Part shown: positions 52,355 through 59,906 of the stretch, piece after piece
Layout: each line of letters begins with the position of its first letter
Numbering within the stretch: the first letter of the stretch is position 1
From: CANMXU01 sp052030545
Lineage (GTDB): Bacteria; Pseudomonadota; Gammaproteobacteria; Enterobacterales; Alteromonadaceae
DNA: 64,000 nt
Reading direction: 5' to 3'
NCBI RefSeq assembly: GCF_052030545.1
Contig: NZ_JBPDIH010000007.1
Location: forward strand, 186,001 to 250,000
Notes under the pieces: model-generated
Databases searched by the model: none
Seen by the model: the letters and a program-made list of their open reading frames with translations, nothing else
What the model was told of the DNA's origin: nothing
Translations under genes and position numbers: made by a program

Positions 52355-53926
52355 ATGCCTAATTATCGCCTTTTATCTTCCTCGTTAAGCATTAAAAACC
52401 AAGTGGTTTTGTTTTTAGTGGCAGGCATTACCATAATGACATTGCTCATTAGCACGATCACTACAAAAGCCGTGAACGAGCAGTCGCGCCAACTCATGCT
52501 AAAAAATGCGCACCAAATTACAGAAGGCTTAGCCAAGCAGTCGGTTTTTTCAATTTTGTCGGGGTCATCTCAAAACGCGCAAGATGCGTTGGCACAAGTG
52601 GCAGGGTTTCAATCGGTAGTTGTGGCAAGGTTGTTACTAGAAGATCACAGTGTTTTTATCAGTACGGGGGAATACCCAAAAGATATTGAAGTGAATTCAA
52701 GACAACAGCCAAGCGATGAAAATGTGGTACAAAATTTCATTGAAACCCAAGCGCATTGGTTAATTAAAATGCCTGTGAAAGTTATGGCAACAGCACAAGA
52801 TGCTGATGAAAGTGAGTTCGGTTTTAGCGAAGAGCAAGTGCCACAAGAGCAAGTGATTGGTTATGCCGAGGTTGCTTACAGTAAAGAAAGCTTGATTGCC
52901 TCTCAACGACGCGTTGCTGAAATTATTGCCAGTATCGGTTTTGTCGCTGTGGTCTTGTTAAGTTTGCTCATGCATATTGGGTTAGTGGTTTTATTTAGGC
53001 CGCTCGAGCAGCTTTCGCAAACCATGCAAACGTCACAAAAAACTGCAGAGCATGTATTGGCACCGGTACAAGGTGCAAAAGAAGTGCGCCGTATGGCACA
53101 TTCATACAACAGTATGATGCAAGTACTTGATCAACAAGAAGACATTTTAAAGCAGCATAGAGATCAGCTGGAAGCAGAAGTTGATGTGCGTACTCGAGAA
53201 TTAGTACAAGCGCGTGATTCCGCAATTATTGCCAGTAAACATAAGTCAGAATTTATGGCCAATATGAGCCATGAATTGCGTACGCCGATCCAGTCGATTA
53301 TTGGTTATGGTGAACTTGTTGTTGAAGAATTAGAGTTAGAAGGTCATTTTGAATTGATTGAGGACATGGATAAAATTGCCACTAATTCTCAGCGTCTGTT
53401 AAACATGATCAACAGCTTGTTAGATTTAGCTAAAATTGAAGCAGGTAAAATAGATCTTCACTTAAGTGTTATTAACTTTAGTGACTTGCAAAAAACGCTC
53501 ACCGATATTGTTCGACCTTTAGCTAACAAAAATCACAATAGTTTTATTATTGAGCAAAGCGGCACTATTGAGGACTTTACGTCTGATAAAGAAAAGTTAG
53601 AGCAAATATTGATTAATTTATTAAGTAACGCATGCAAATTTACTGATAACGGTGATATTTCACTGAATATTCATGTTGATAATCAGCAGCTGGTTTTTTC
53701 GATAACAGACTCGGGCATAGGTTTAACTGACGAGCAACAACGGTATATATTTGATGAATTTCGTCAAGCTGACGGCAGTCAATCTCGAAAATTTAGTGGC
53801 ACCGGCTTAGGCTTGGCCATTTCAAAACGCTTTGTTGAATTACTTAATGGCAAAATATTTGTGCAAAGCGAACTCGGGCAGGGGGCAACCTTTAGCGTAG
53901 TGTTACCTTACCTTAAGAAATTATAA
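52355..53926 (+). CDS. Membrane sensor histidine kinase coupled to a binding protein
   Basis: A 523-residue kinase: first membrane helix at 15-37, a periplasmic domain of about 145 residues, a second helix near 188-210, a HAMP-like region, a coiled coil (about 255-290), and HisKA with ANMSHELRTPIQSIIGYGE (His306). The HATPase has ILINLLSNACKFTDNGD, DSGIGLTDEQQ and GTGLGLAISKRFVELL. It has no receiver, and no regulator gene is adjacent, so its phosphoryl acceptor is elsewhere; the REC-REC-GGDEF-EAL protein at 59907 is one candidate. It is co-transcribed with the binding protein 10 bp upstream. It ends 19 bp from the convergent citrate-synthase-like gene. Confidence 0.9.
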   Translation: MPNYRLLSSSLSIKNQVVLFLVAGITIMTLLISTITTKAVNEQSRQLMLKNAHQITEGLAKQSVFSILSGSSQNAQDALAQVAGFQSVVVARLLLEDHSVFISTGEYPKDIEVNSRQQPSDENVVQNFIETQAHWLIKMPVKVMATAQDADESEFGFSEEQVPQEQVIGYAEVAYSKESLIASQRRVAEIIASIGFVAVVLLSLLMHIGLVVLFRPLEQLSQTMQTSQKTAEHVLAPVQGAKEVRRMAHSYNSMMQVLDQQEDILKQHRDQLEAEVDVRTRELVQARDSAIIASKHKSEFMANMSHELRTPIQSIIGYGELVVEELELEGHFELIEDMDKIATNSQRLLNMINSLLDLAKIEAGKIDLHLSVINFSDLQKTLTDIVRPLANKNHNSFIIEQSGTIEDFTSDKEKLEQILINLLSNACKFTDNGDISLNIHVDNQQLVFSITDSGIGLTDEQQRYIFDEFRQADGSQSRKFSGTGLGLAISKRFVELLNGKIFVQSELGQGATFSVVLPYLKKL

Positions 53927-53944
53927 TGGGTTTTAAATATTACG

Positions 53945-54799
53945 TTAGCCAGGCTCAACGGATCTTATCTTCGGCCCCGTATAGTTAATATCGGCACATT
54001 TTTGCGGTAAAAATTCGTGGTTAGTGTGCTTGAGATTATCAAGGTAGCAGGCCGTTACTCCGCTTGAAACACAAAGGCTTTTTATTTGGTACCCTTGAGT
54101 TGGTGTGAAGCTTTGGTCTGATAAAAAGGCGGCAGTGTAGCCACCAATATTGATACCCGCACCAAATTTTTCCATTAAATAATTTGAAAGTTCATTGGCG
54201 AGCTGCATGTGTTTGCCTATGCCAAAGCCAAGATTTTTGGTCATTTTTTGATGAGGAATGATGCGCTCATCTACCTTATCGACTGGACGAGCAAAACCAA
54301 TAATCGCTGGTCGGCCGTGTTTTAAAGGTTCATTGGCAACTATGTCGGCTATTGACTGACCAGCCTGTGCTTTTTTTAAAGCTAACTGAATAAATTCCAT
54401 CGCTAGTTTGGTGGTTTGACTACCACCGTATATTCGAGAGTCGGCCGCTAAAATACCCGCAACCGTTGCCGCCGTTGGCGATGCATGTGTTGTACCTGCT
54501 AAAGCGCCTACTTGATTACACCATATTCTGGCATCGGGATAACTCATACATAAAAAATTATTCTCTAACCAGCTTGCCAGATTTTTGCTAATGATGCGGC
54601 CAGTGATATTTAATACCATCATTTGCATATAATTTATTTGTTCGAATAAATCATTAAATAGGGTGTAGTGGTGAACATGAATGTCTTGACCGCCAAGCCA
54701 CTGCCCAATATCTGTTTCAATTATGCCTTGTCTATCGTTCCAGTAATCAAGCGATATGTTTCTTTTATCGGGCTTGTTATGCGCGCTGTTTGATGACAT
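53945..54799 (-). CDS. Citrate-synthase-fold protein B (citryl-CoA lyase-like), non-canonical residues
   Basis: A 284-residue protein starting at the ATG at 54799 (GAGG site, 10 bp after the stop of protein A). It resembles the citrate synthase/citryl-CoA lyase superfamily. GALAGTTHASPTAATVAGILAADSRIYGG aligns with the usual G-H-GGA helix region, GRPAIIGFARPVDKVDERIIP with the GFGHxVYK..DPR loop, and KFGAGINIGGYTAAFLSD with the N-x-D-x-x-x-A segment. The second catalytic His and the Asp of citrate synthase appear replaced (FARP, INIG). It is paired with protein A, which has other replacements. A heteromeric enzyme, a changed reaction, or a binding-only protein are all possible; citrate synthesis itself is doubtful. 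Confidence 0.62.
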   Translation of the reverse strand: MSSNSAHNKPDKRNISLDYWNDRQGIIETDIGQWLGGQDIHVHHYTLFNDLFEQINYMQMMVLNITGRIISKNLASWLENNFLCMSYPDARIWCNQVGALAGTTHASPTAATVAGILAADSRIYGGSQTTKLAMEFIQLALKKAQAGQSIADIVANEPLKHGRPAIIGFARPVDKVDERIIPHQKMTKNLGFGIGKHMQLANELSNYLMEKFGAGINIGGYTAAFLSDQSFTPTQGYQIKSLCVSSGVTACYLDNLKHTNHEFLPQKCADINYTGPKIRSVEPG

Positions 54800-54809
54800 A
54801 AATACCTCG

Positions 54810-55652
54810 TTACTTTCTCTTTTCAGTTGAAGAAAAGTGATACTGCTCGTCAGGTAACATTGGAATTGCCGTAACTGGTTTGTGGGTTTGTTCCATGCCA
54901 TGAGCTAATATTCCCGGCGCGCGCAATAATTGATATAAGCCGATGCTTTCTCTCGCGCCCAACTTTAATTGCAAAAATACCGCGCCAGCAAGCCCCGTTG
55001 GCGTAATGCCGATATTTAACGAATTTAATTGCTTAAGTAAATCACTGACCCAATTAAATACTGGCGATTGAGGGGCTAAGGCAAATAATTGTTTTGCAAG
55101 GTTATGACTTAAAAGGTCAATATCGCCATAATACTGATTAAAGCCAGGGCACAAGCTTGATAACTGTTCGTTAATTTTTTTATTCGATGCTTTATTTGAA
55201 TGTTGAGTGATGACGTCATGTATGTCATTCATCAGTTTACCGGGGTTATCGTTTAGACTTTTTTCAATGAATTGATAAGCGCTAGCAACGGCCTGTGCGC
55301 CATTGTACTCGCCGCCAAGTACGTTTAAGCCAATAGGAATGATATGCTCTGCCTTTGTTTTACTAACGCCCGCAGTCATTGCGGCTTTTACCGCAGCATC
55401 TCTGGGACCTGCGTTAATCAAAGCAATCATTAATGACTCTAATAGCTTCGCTTGAGATGAGCTCGGTAGTTCCCCTTTAAATAATAAAAACAGGGTATCT
55501 ACAAAACTACGTTTTTCAACTAACTGCTGAAGATCATAGCCTGCCAGATACATTTTTTCTGCCACATAAGGGTTTTTATCACTCGCTTGCTCAAAGCATA
55601 TACTGGTACTGGCAGCATTTGAATAATTAAAACCCGTTGCGTTATTTTTCAT
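54810..55652 (-). CDS. Citrate-synthase-fold protein A (citryl-CoA lyase-like), non-canonical residues
   Basis: A 280-residue protein of the citrate synthase/citryl-CoA lyase fold, much shorter than citrate synthase (about 430) but close to citryl-CoA lyases (about 260). MYLAGYDLQQLVEKRSFVDTLFLLFKGELP matches the N-terminal RGYxI-DL-E...LL-GE-LP block. LNVLGGEYNGAQAVASA sits where GG-H-GGA is expected, with Tyr for His. GITPTGLAGAVFLQLKLG...GLYQLLRAPGILAHGMEQ matches the C-terminal block with Thr for the catalytic Asp. It lies 8 bp behind the TonB receptor and 10 bp before protein B, so the three are one operon. Paralogous to B. Reaction unknown. Confidence 0.65.
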   Translation of the reverse strand: MKNNATGFNYSNAASTSICFEQASDKNPYVAEKMYLAGYDLQQLVEKRSFVDTLFLLFKGELPSSSQAKLLESLMIALINAGPRDAAVKAAMTAGVSKTKAEHIIPIGLNVLGGEYNGAQAVASAYQFIEKSLNDNPGKLMNDIHDVITQHSNKASNKKINEQLSSLCPGFNQYYGDIDLLSHNLAKQLFALAPQSPVFNWVSDLLKQLNSLNIGITPTGLAGAVFLQLKLGARESIGLYQLLRAPGILAHGMEQTHKPVTAIPMLPDEQYHFSSTEKRK

Positions 55653-55660
55653 ATTTTTGA

Positions 55661-57742
55661 TTAAAAGCTATATCGACCAGTAAGCCAGAAGCCACGTTCT
55701 TCTAATGGGTAATCGTTTACAATTCGGCCATTTGAAGCTTCTCTGGCATCACTGTTAAATAAATTACGTACCGTTAATGTTAGGTTAATATGTTCTATCC
55801 CATCATAGTGCATCGATAAATTGGTCCAGTTATAGTCATCTATATGATTACGCGAGTCTAACGGCGCTCTGTAACGGTTGCTTATCCAGTAAGTATCACT
55901 GTAAATATTAATATCTTCTGTTATTTGCCATTGAATACTGGCATCGATACTGTGCTGAGGCGCGTCTGCAATAGGGTGGTTATTTGCATCTTTTGCATCT
56001 TGCCATGCATAACCCATTTTCACCTTTAAGGTATCAGATGGTTGCCATCTTATTTCTAGTTCACTGCCGATACCGTCTTGTTTGCTGCTGTTTTCAAGTT
56101 GATTGTCGACATAAGCTAACAATTCAGATGCTTGATATTGATAGATATTAAAAAGCACCTGCCAGTCGTAGCTTGGGCGATAATCAAACGCAAGATCCCA
56201 GGTATCAATTTGCTCTGGTTTTAAGTCTGGATTACCGAGTTTTACTGGGTTATTGGTTGCGTATAAGTCACCAAATGAAGGTGCTCTAAAAGCACTGCCA
56301 TATAACAGTTTCGTGGTCAGGTTATGTCGGGTTTGCCAAACTAAAGCTAAACGCGGGTTGATGGTACTGCCAAAGTCAGAATAATGATCATACCTAACGC
56401 CAGCGGTTAGCTCCCAATCGCTGCTGAGCAGCCATTCATCTTGCAATGAAAGGTATGAAAGTTGACGAGTATTATCACCAATAAAAATATGTTCAGTGCC
56501 TTTAACGCTAGTTAAGGTGCCGTCTTGTTCTGTTTGACCTTCGCTAATAATGCCTGGACCAAAGTTTTTGAATTCGTCGGTGGTTTCTTCACTGTCTTTG
56601 TAACCAAACTCAAGGCGAATTTTATGTTTGGCAAAGCCTGAATAGTTCGAGGTAACACGCGCTTGGTAATTGGTATCTTCTAAAAGAGGATTGCCAATAT
56701 AACCCTCGGTGTAGTTTACGCCTGCTGCGTCAATGTATCCTGCAGGGAAAATTTCAAAATATGTCGCGGCTTTGTATTGCTGAAATTGCAAATTAACGTC
56801 AATATCAAAGTCGGCGCTCAATTGTTTTTTATAGCCGGTTTGAATGGCGATTTGTTCACCTGAAGTGGTATCGTTATTCGATAGCGCTTGCGCTGCACCG
56901 GCACCGGTTCCACCTTCAAGATCTAAATACCACAATGACGCATACCAGTTATCGACGGTAAGTTGCATGTGAATATCTGTGTAACGATGGCGAGTGTCAA
57001 GTGGTCCGGGGGCGTTTGATATTTCACTCTGACCAATGAGATGCAATAAATCGGTCGGTACAACTCGACTTGAGTCGCCTGCACTATCTTGCCACTGAGC
57101 ATTGGCGCTAAATTTTATGTTGTCTTGCTGGTAGCCGTAGTTGAACCATGCATTTTTACTATCAAATGAACCCGCTTTAACGCCGACGTCATTTTCAAAA
57201 ACGGCGTCGTTGCCTTTGGTGATAATATTAATGACACCAGAGTATGCGTCTGCGCCATAAACAGCAGAACCTGGCCCGCGAATAATTTCAATACGATCAA
57301 TTAAGTTAACGCCAACATCAAAAATATTCCATTTTGCGCCGGTAAATTCATAGGTAGTTCTTACCCCATTAACTAATACCAATACTTGGGAGTTTTCTGG
57401 GGTGTGGATGCCGCGAATAGAATAGGAAGGATTCATTCGATTGATATTAGAAGGGTAGGTATGAATGCCGGTTACGGTTTCAATGACTTGATGGATTGTA
57501 TTGGCGCCCATCGCATGTATATCGTCAGCGCTAATGACGGTGGCAACTGCGGGCGCTTTATGAACCGATTTTTTTGTGCCGGTGGCAATGCTAACAAAGT
57601 CTTCATCACCATAAAAATCTTCAAAATAGTCATCTTCAGCACCATCGCTATCAGCCCATGGGCTGCCATAAGCAAAATTAGGCGAGGAGAGTGCAAATAA
57701 AATAGCCAAAGAAAGCGTTTTTATTTTGATCGAATGCAGCAT
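55661..57742 (-). CDS. TonB-dependent receptor (BtuB/FepA-like size)
   Basis: A 693-residue outer-membrane receptor. It has a signal peptide (1-26, ending FAYG) and an acidic N-terminal stretch DGAEDDYFEDFYGDEDFVSIATGTKKS that probably includes the TonB box. The plug (about 55-170) has IETVTGIHTY, SYSIRGIHTPENSQVLVLVNGVR and IEIIRGPGSAVYGADAYSGVINI, followed by a barrel ending GRYSF. This smaller class takes cobalamin, ferric siderophores or catecholates. It is first of an operon with two citrate-synthase-fold genes. A 14-bp palindrome lies 84 bp upstream. There is no obvious Fur box or cobalamin riboswitch, so the substrate is open. Confidence 0.9.
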   Translation of the reverse strand: MLHSIKIKTLSLAILFALSSPNFAYGSPWADSDGAEDDYFEDFYGDEDFVSIATGTKKSVHKAPAVATVISADDIHAMGANTIHQVIETVTGIHTYPSNINRMNPSYSIRGIHTPENSQVLVLVNGVRTTYEFTGAKWNIFDVGVNLIDRIEIIRGPGSAVYGADAYSGVINIITKGNDAVFENDVGVKAGSFDSKNAWFNYGYQQDNIKFSANAQWQDSAGDSSRVVPTDLLHLIGQSEISNAPGPLDTRHRYTDIHMQLTVDNWYASLWYLDLEGGTGAGAAQALSNNDTTSGEQIAIQTGYKKQLSADFDIDVNLQFQQYKAATYFEIFPAGYIDAAGVNYTEGYIGNPLLEDTNYQARVTSNYSGFAKHKIRLEFGYKDSEETTDEFKNFGPGIISEGQTEQDGTLTSVKGTEHIFIGDNTRQLSYLSLQDEWLLSSDWELTAGVRYDHYSDFGSTINPRLALVWQTRHNLTTKLLYGSAFRAPSFGDLYATNNPVKLGNPDLKPEQIDTWDLAFDYRPSYDWQVLFNIYQYQASELLAYVDNQLENSSKQDGIGSELEIRWQPSDTLKVKMGYAWQDAKDANNHPIADAPQHSIDASIQWQITEDINIYSDTYWISNRYRAPLDSRNHIDDYNWTNLSMHYDGIEHINLTLTVRNLFNSDAREASNGRIVNDYPLEERGFWLTGRYSF

Positions 57743-57825
57743 GTATAAACCTTAAAACTTCAACGGAGTAAATAATTAAGTACTTAGTTTTTAATTTTAT
57801 TGATACTTAGTTACTTTGAGTAACA

Positions 57826-57839
57826 CCTTGTTAACAAGG
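57826..57839. promoter_or_regulatory. 14-bp palindrome CCTTGTTAACAAGG before the TonB receptor
   Basis: Perfect palindrome 84 bp upstream of the receptor start, in the 299-bp gap behind the ThDP-enzyme gene. Probably an operator for the receptor/citrate-synthase-like operon. No matching regulator was identified in the window. The rest of the gap shows no gene. Confidence 0.5.
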
Positions 57840-58041
57840 ATCACATACTTAAGTTCTAATGAAAAGCTTTTGTTATCAGTATCATAAATCTTTTTTAAGA
57901 TTTTCGTGCTTGCTTGTTTTTTGCGCTAAAAATTTGAACCTGTAATGGCTAGGCAGGTGCCTTTAGGGGGCTGAATAAGCACAAGGCTTGCTCAAACAGA
58001 CTTGCCATCTAAGTGTTTTGCCATTTTCTGCGGTGTATGAG

Positions 58042-59841
58042 TTAATCGTTATTGTCGATATTAATGTTAGTGGCGATATCGGTACCCGTTAAAAATACCG
58101 CACCCTGTTGTAAGCTTTTAACGCGACCCATCATTGGCGGGGTTTCATTTTTATCAATTCTTACATCAAGCACTGTTGGCAGGTTTGCATGTAGCAATTC
58201 ATTCCAGTCGAGCGCTTCTAACTCTTGAGGTGTTTGTATTATTTTTCCGTTTGCCCCTTGGGCAATGGCCAGTAGTGAAAAATCGACAGGATTGAGTTGC
58301 CAGCCGATAGACTCCGCTCGACTCATTTTTTGCCCAAATTTCACCATGCCGTAAGCAGCGTCATTTAAAATAATAAAAACAATAGGAAGTTGATGTTGCA
58401 CTGCAACGCCGATTTCCGCTGAACTCATTTGCCAAGCACCATCGCCAACGATGCAAATGTGTGGTTTTGACTTTGCTGCAATCGCAGAACCAATCACCGC
58501 GCCTATAGACCACGCCATGCTGCCAAACCCCATGCCAATGCGATAATAGCCGGCATTAGATTCGGTATTTAAATAGTGGGTTGCCCATGCCCAACTATTA
58601 CCCGCATCAATAAAAAAGCGCGTATCAATTGGCATATTCTTGCTTAAATAGGCCATAAGGCGTTGCGGTTTAATTGGATGTGCGTCTGATAAGCATTTGT
58701 CACCATCGATGAGTGTCGTAAAACCGCCAAGCTCATTTTGTTGGCAGTTTATTTCCAGCCCTTGCCATGTTTTTTGCCAACTTAATTGAGAAATGCGATT
58801 GTTGACTCGATTCATTACCACATCTAAATGACCACAAACATGCAGTTTAGCCATAGGTGAACGACTAAAACTTTCTACCGATGAGTCAATGTGAATGAGT
58901 TTTTTGTTAAGTATTTCTTCGGGTAAACTTCCTATACCTGTTTCGGTGATGGTGGTACCAAATGCGAGAATAAGCTCGATATTGCTGTCTTTAAATATTT
59001 CTCTAGCTGATTGATGACCAGCATAGCCGTATACGCCACGATACAAAGGGTGTTTTTCATTGACCCATCGCTTACTCATGGGCCCTGATACAAACGGAGC
59101 ATTTAATGATTCAGCCAAATGTTCTATTGCTTGATAAGCGCGTCCACAACTATGCCCTAAATATAAGACGATGTTATCGCAGCTAATAATTTCTTCAATA
59201 AGTGCTTCGACAGCTGAAATGTCTTCTAAAGAAGCATTATTCATTAAATAGTTAACGTGTACATTAGGATTTGGCTCGAGATAGGGCAGCTGTAAAATGT
59301 CTGATGGAATGCTTAAATGCACTGGCCCTTTGGGTGATTGAACGGCTTCAATGAGCGCAGAAATGAGCTTACTTTCTAATTGCAGTTGATGTGAGACTAA
59401 TGCGTTAAATTTAGTGAAATTTTTGTAAATGCCAACCGTATCGATAGCTGTTTCGCTTGAGTCTTGCAACGATCGTTTGCCAAACTTCGGTAAGGCAGTT
59501 TGCGCGGTAATAACCAGCATTGGTATTTTATCAACTGAAGCAGAAGCGACACCGGTTATTAGGTTAGTAGCGCCAGGCCCGGTAGTTGAACACACCACTC
59601 CGAGTTTGCCTGTTTCTCTGTAGTAGCCATCAGCCATAAAGGCGGCACCGGCTTCGTGTCGTGCAATAATAGCTTTTGGTCCGCCCGCTCTTTCTGAACG
59701 AGCCAATGCATTATAAAAAGGTTCTATTGCGCCGCCGGGGACACCAAAAACATATTCGACGCCGAGTTGTTCTAAGTATTTAACGATTAGATCGGCATGG
59801 TCAATGATGTCGAGTTTGGAGCTTGTAGCTGAGATATTCAT
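58042..59841 (-). CDS. Thiamine-diphosphate enzyme, acetolactate synthase large-subunit-like
   Basis: A 599-residue enzyme of the ThDP decarboxylase superfamily. The N-terminal Pyr domain has VEYVFGVPGGAIEPFY and catalytic Glu63 in ARHEAGAAFMADGY. A central domain (about 200-345) follows, and a C-terminal PP domain with GDGAWQMSSAEIGVAVQHQLPIVFIILNDAAYGMV binding ThDP-Mg. It resembles acetolactate synthase and its catabolic and benzoylformate-decarboxylase-like relatives. No regulatory subunit (IlvH/N) or other branched-chain gene is near, so a specialised acyloin-forming or 2-oxoacid-decarboxylating role is more likely than isoleucine/valine synthesis. AAGGT ribosome site. It is 299 bp ahead of the TonB receptor operon and 65 bp after the regulator gene. 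Confidence 0.85.
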   Translation of the reverse strand: MNISATSSKLDIIDHADLIVKYLEQLGVEYVFGVPGGAIEPFYNALARSERAGGPKAIIARHEAGAAFMADGYYRETGKLGVVCSTTGPGATNLITGVASASVDKIPMLVITAQTALPKFGKRSLQDSSETAIDTVGIYKNFTKFNALVSHQLQLESKLISALIEAVQSPKGPVHLSIPSDILQLPYLEPNPNVHVNYLMNNASLEDISAVEALIEEIISCDNIVLYLGHSCGRAYQAIEHLAESLNAPFVSGPMSKRWVNEKHPLYRGVYGYAGHQSAREIFKDSNIELILAFGTTITETGIGSLPEEILNKKLIHIDSSVESFSRSPMAKLHVCGHLDVVMNRVNNRISQLSWQKTWQGLEINCQQNELGGFTTLIDGDKCLSDAHPIKPQRLMAYLSKNMPIDTRFFIDAGNSWAWATHYLNTESNAGYYRIGMGFGSMAWSIGAVIGSAIAAKSKPHICIVGDGAWQMSSAEIGVAVQHQLPIVFIILNDAAYGMVKFGQKMSRAESIGWQLNPVDFSLLAIAQGANGKIIQTPQELEALDWNELLHANLPTVLDVRIDKNETPPMMGRVKSLQQGAVFLTGTDIATNINIDNND

Positions 59842-59906
59842 GACCTTACCTTTATGGAGTTTAGTTCGGTAGACTTGCGTTATTCACTCTGTATCTCTTT
59901 AGGCAC

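Noticed and set aside
53945..55652. A single citrate synthase gene split by frameshift
   Set aside because: Both proteins contain their own N-terminal and C-terminal superfamily blocks, each has its own start and the second a clear ribosome site. They are paralogues rather than halves.
57900..58030. Cobalamin-riboswitch-like sequence before the BtuB-sized receptor
   Set aside because: ACCTGCCT and a nearby AAGTCTG recall parts of the B12 box, but the conserved core order and pairing could not be assembled. Not reported as a riboswitch.
58042..59841. Branched-chain amino-acid biosynthesis (ilvB/ilvI)
   Set aside because: There is no adjacent regulatory subunit, ilvC, ilvD or leader attenuator. 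The neighbours are a c-di-GMP regulator and a TonB receptor.
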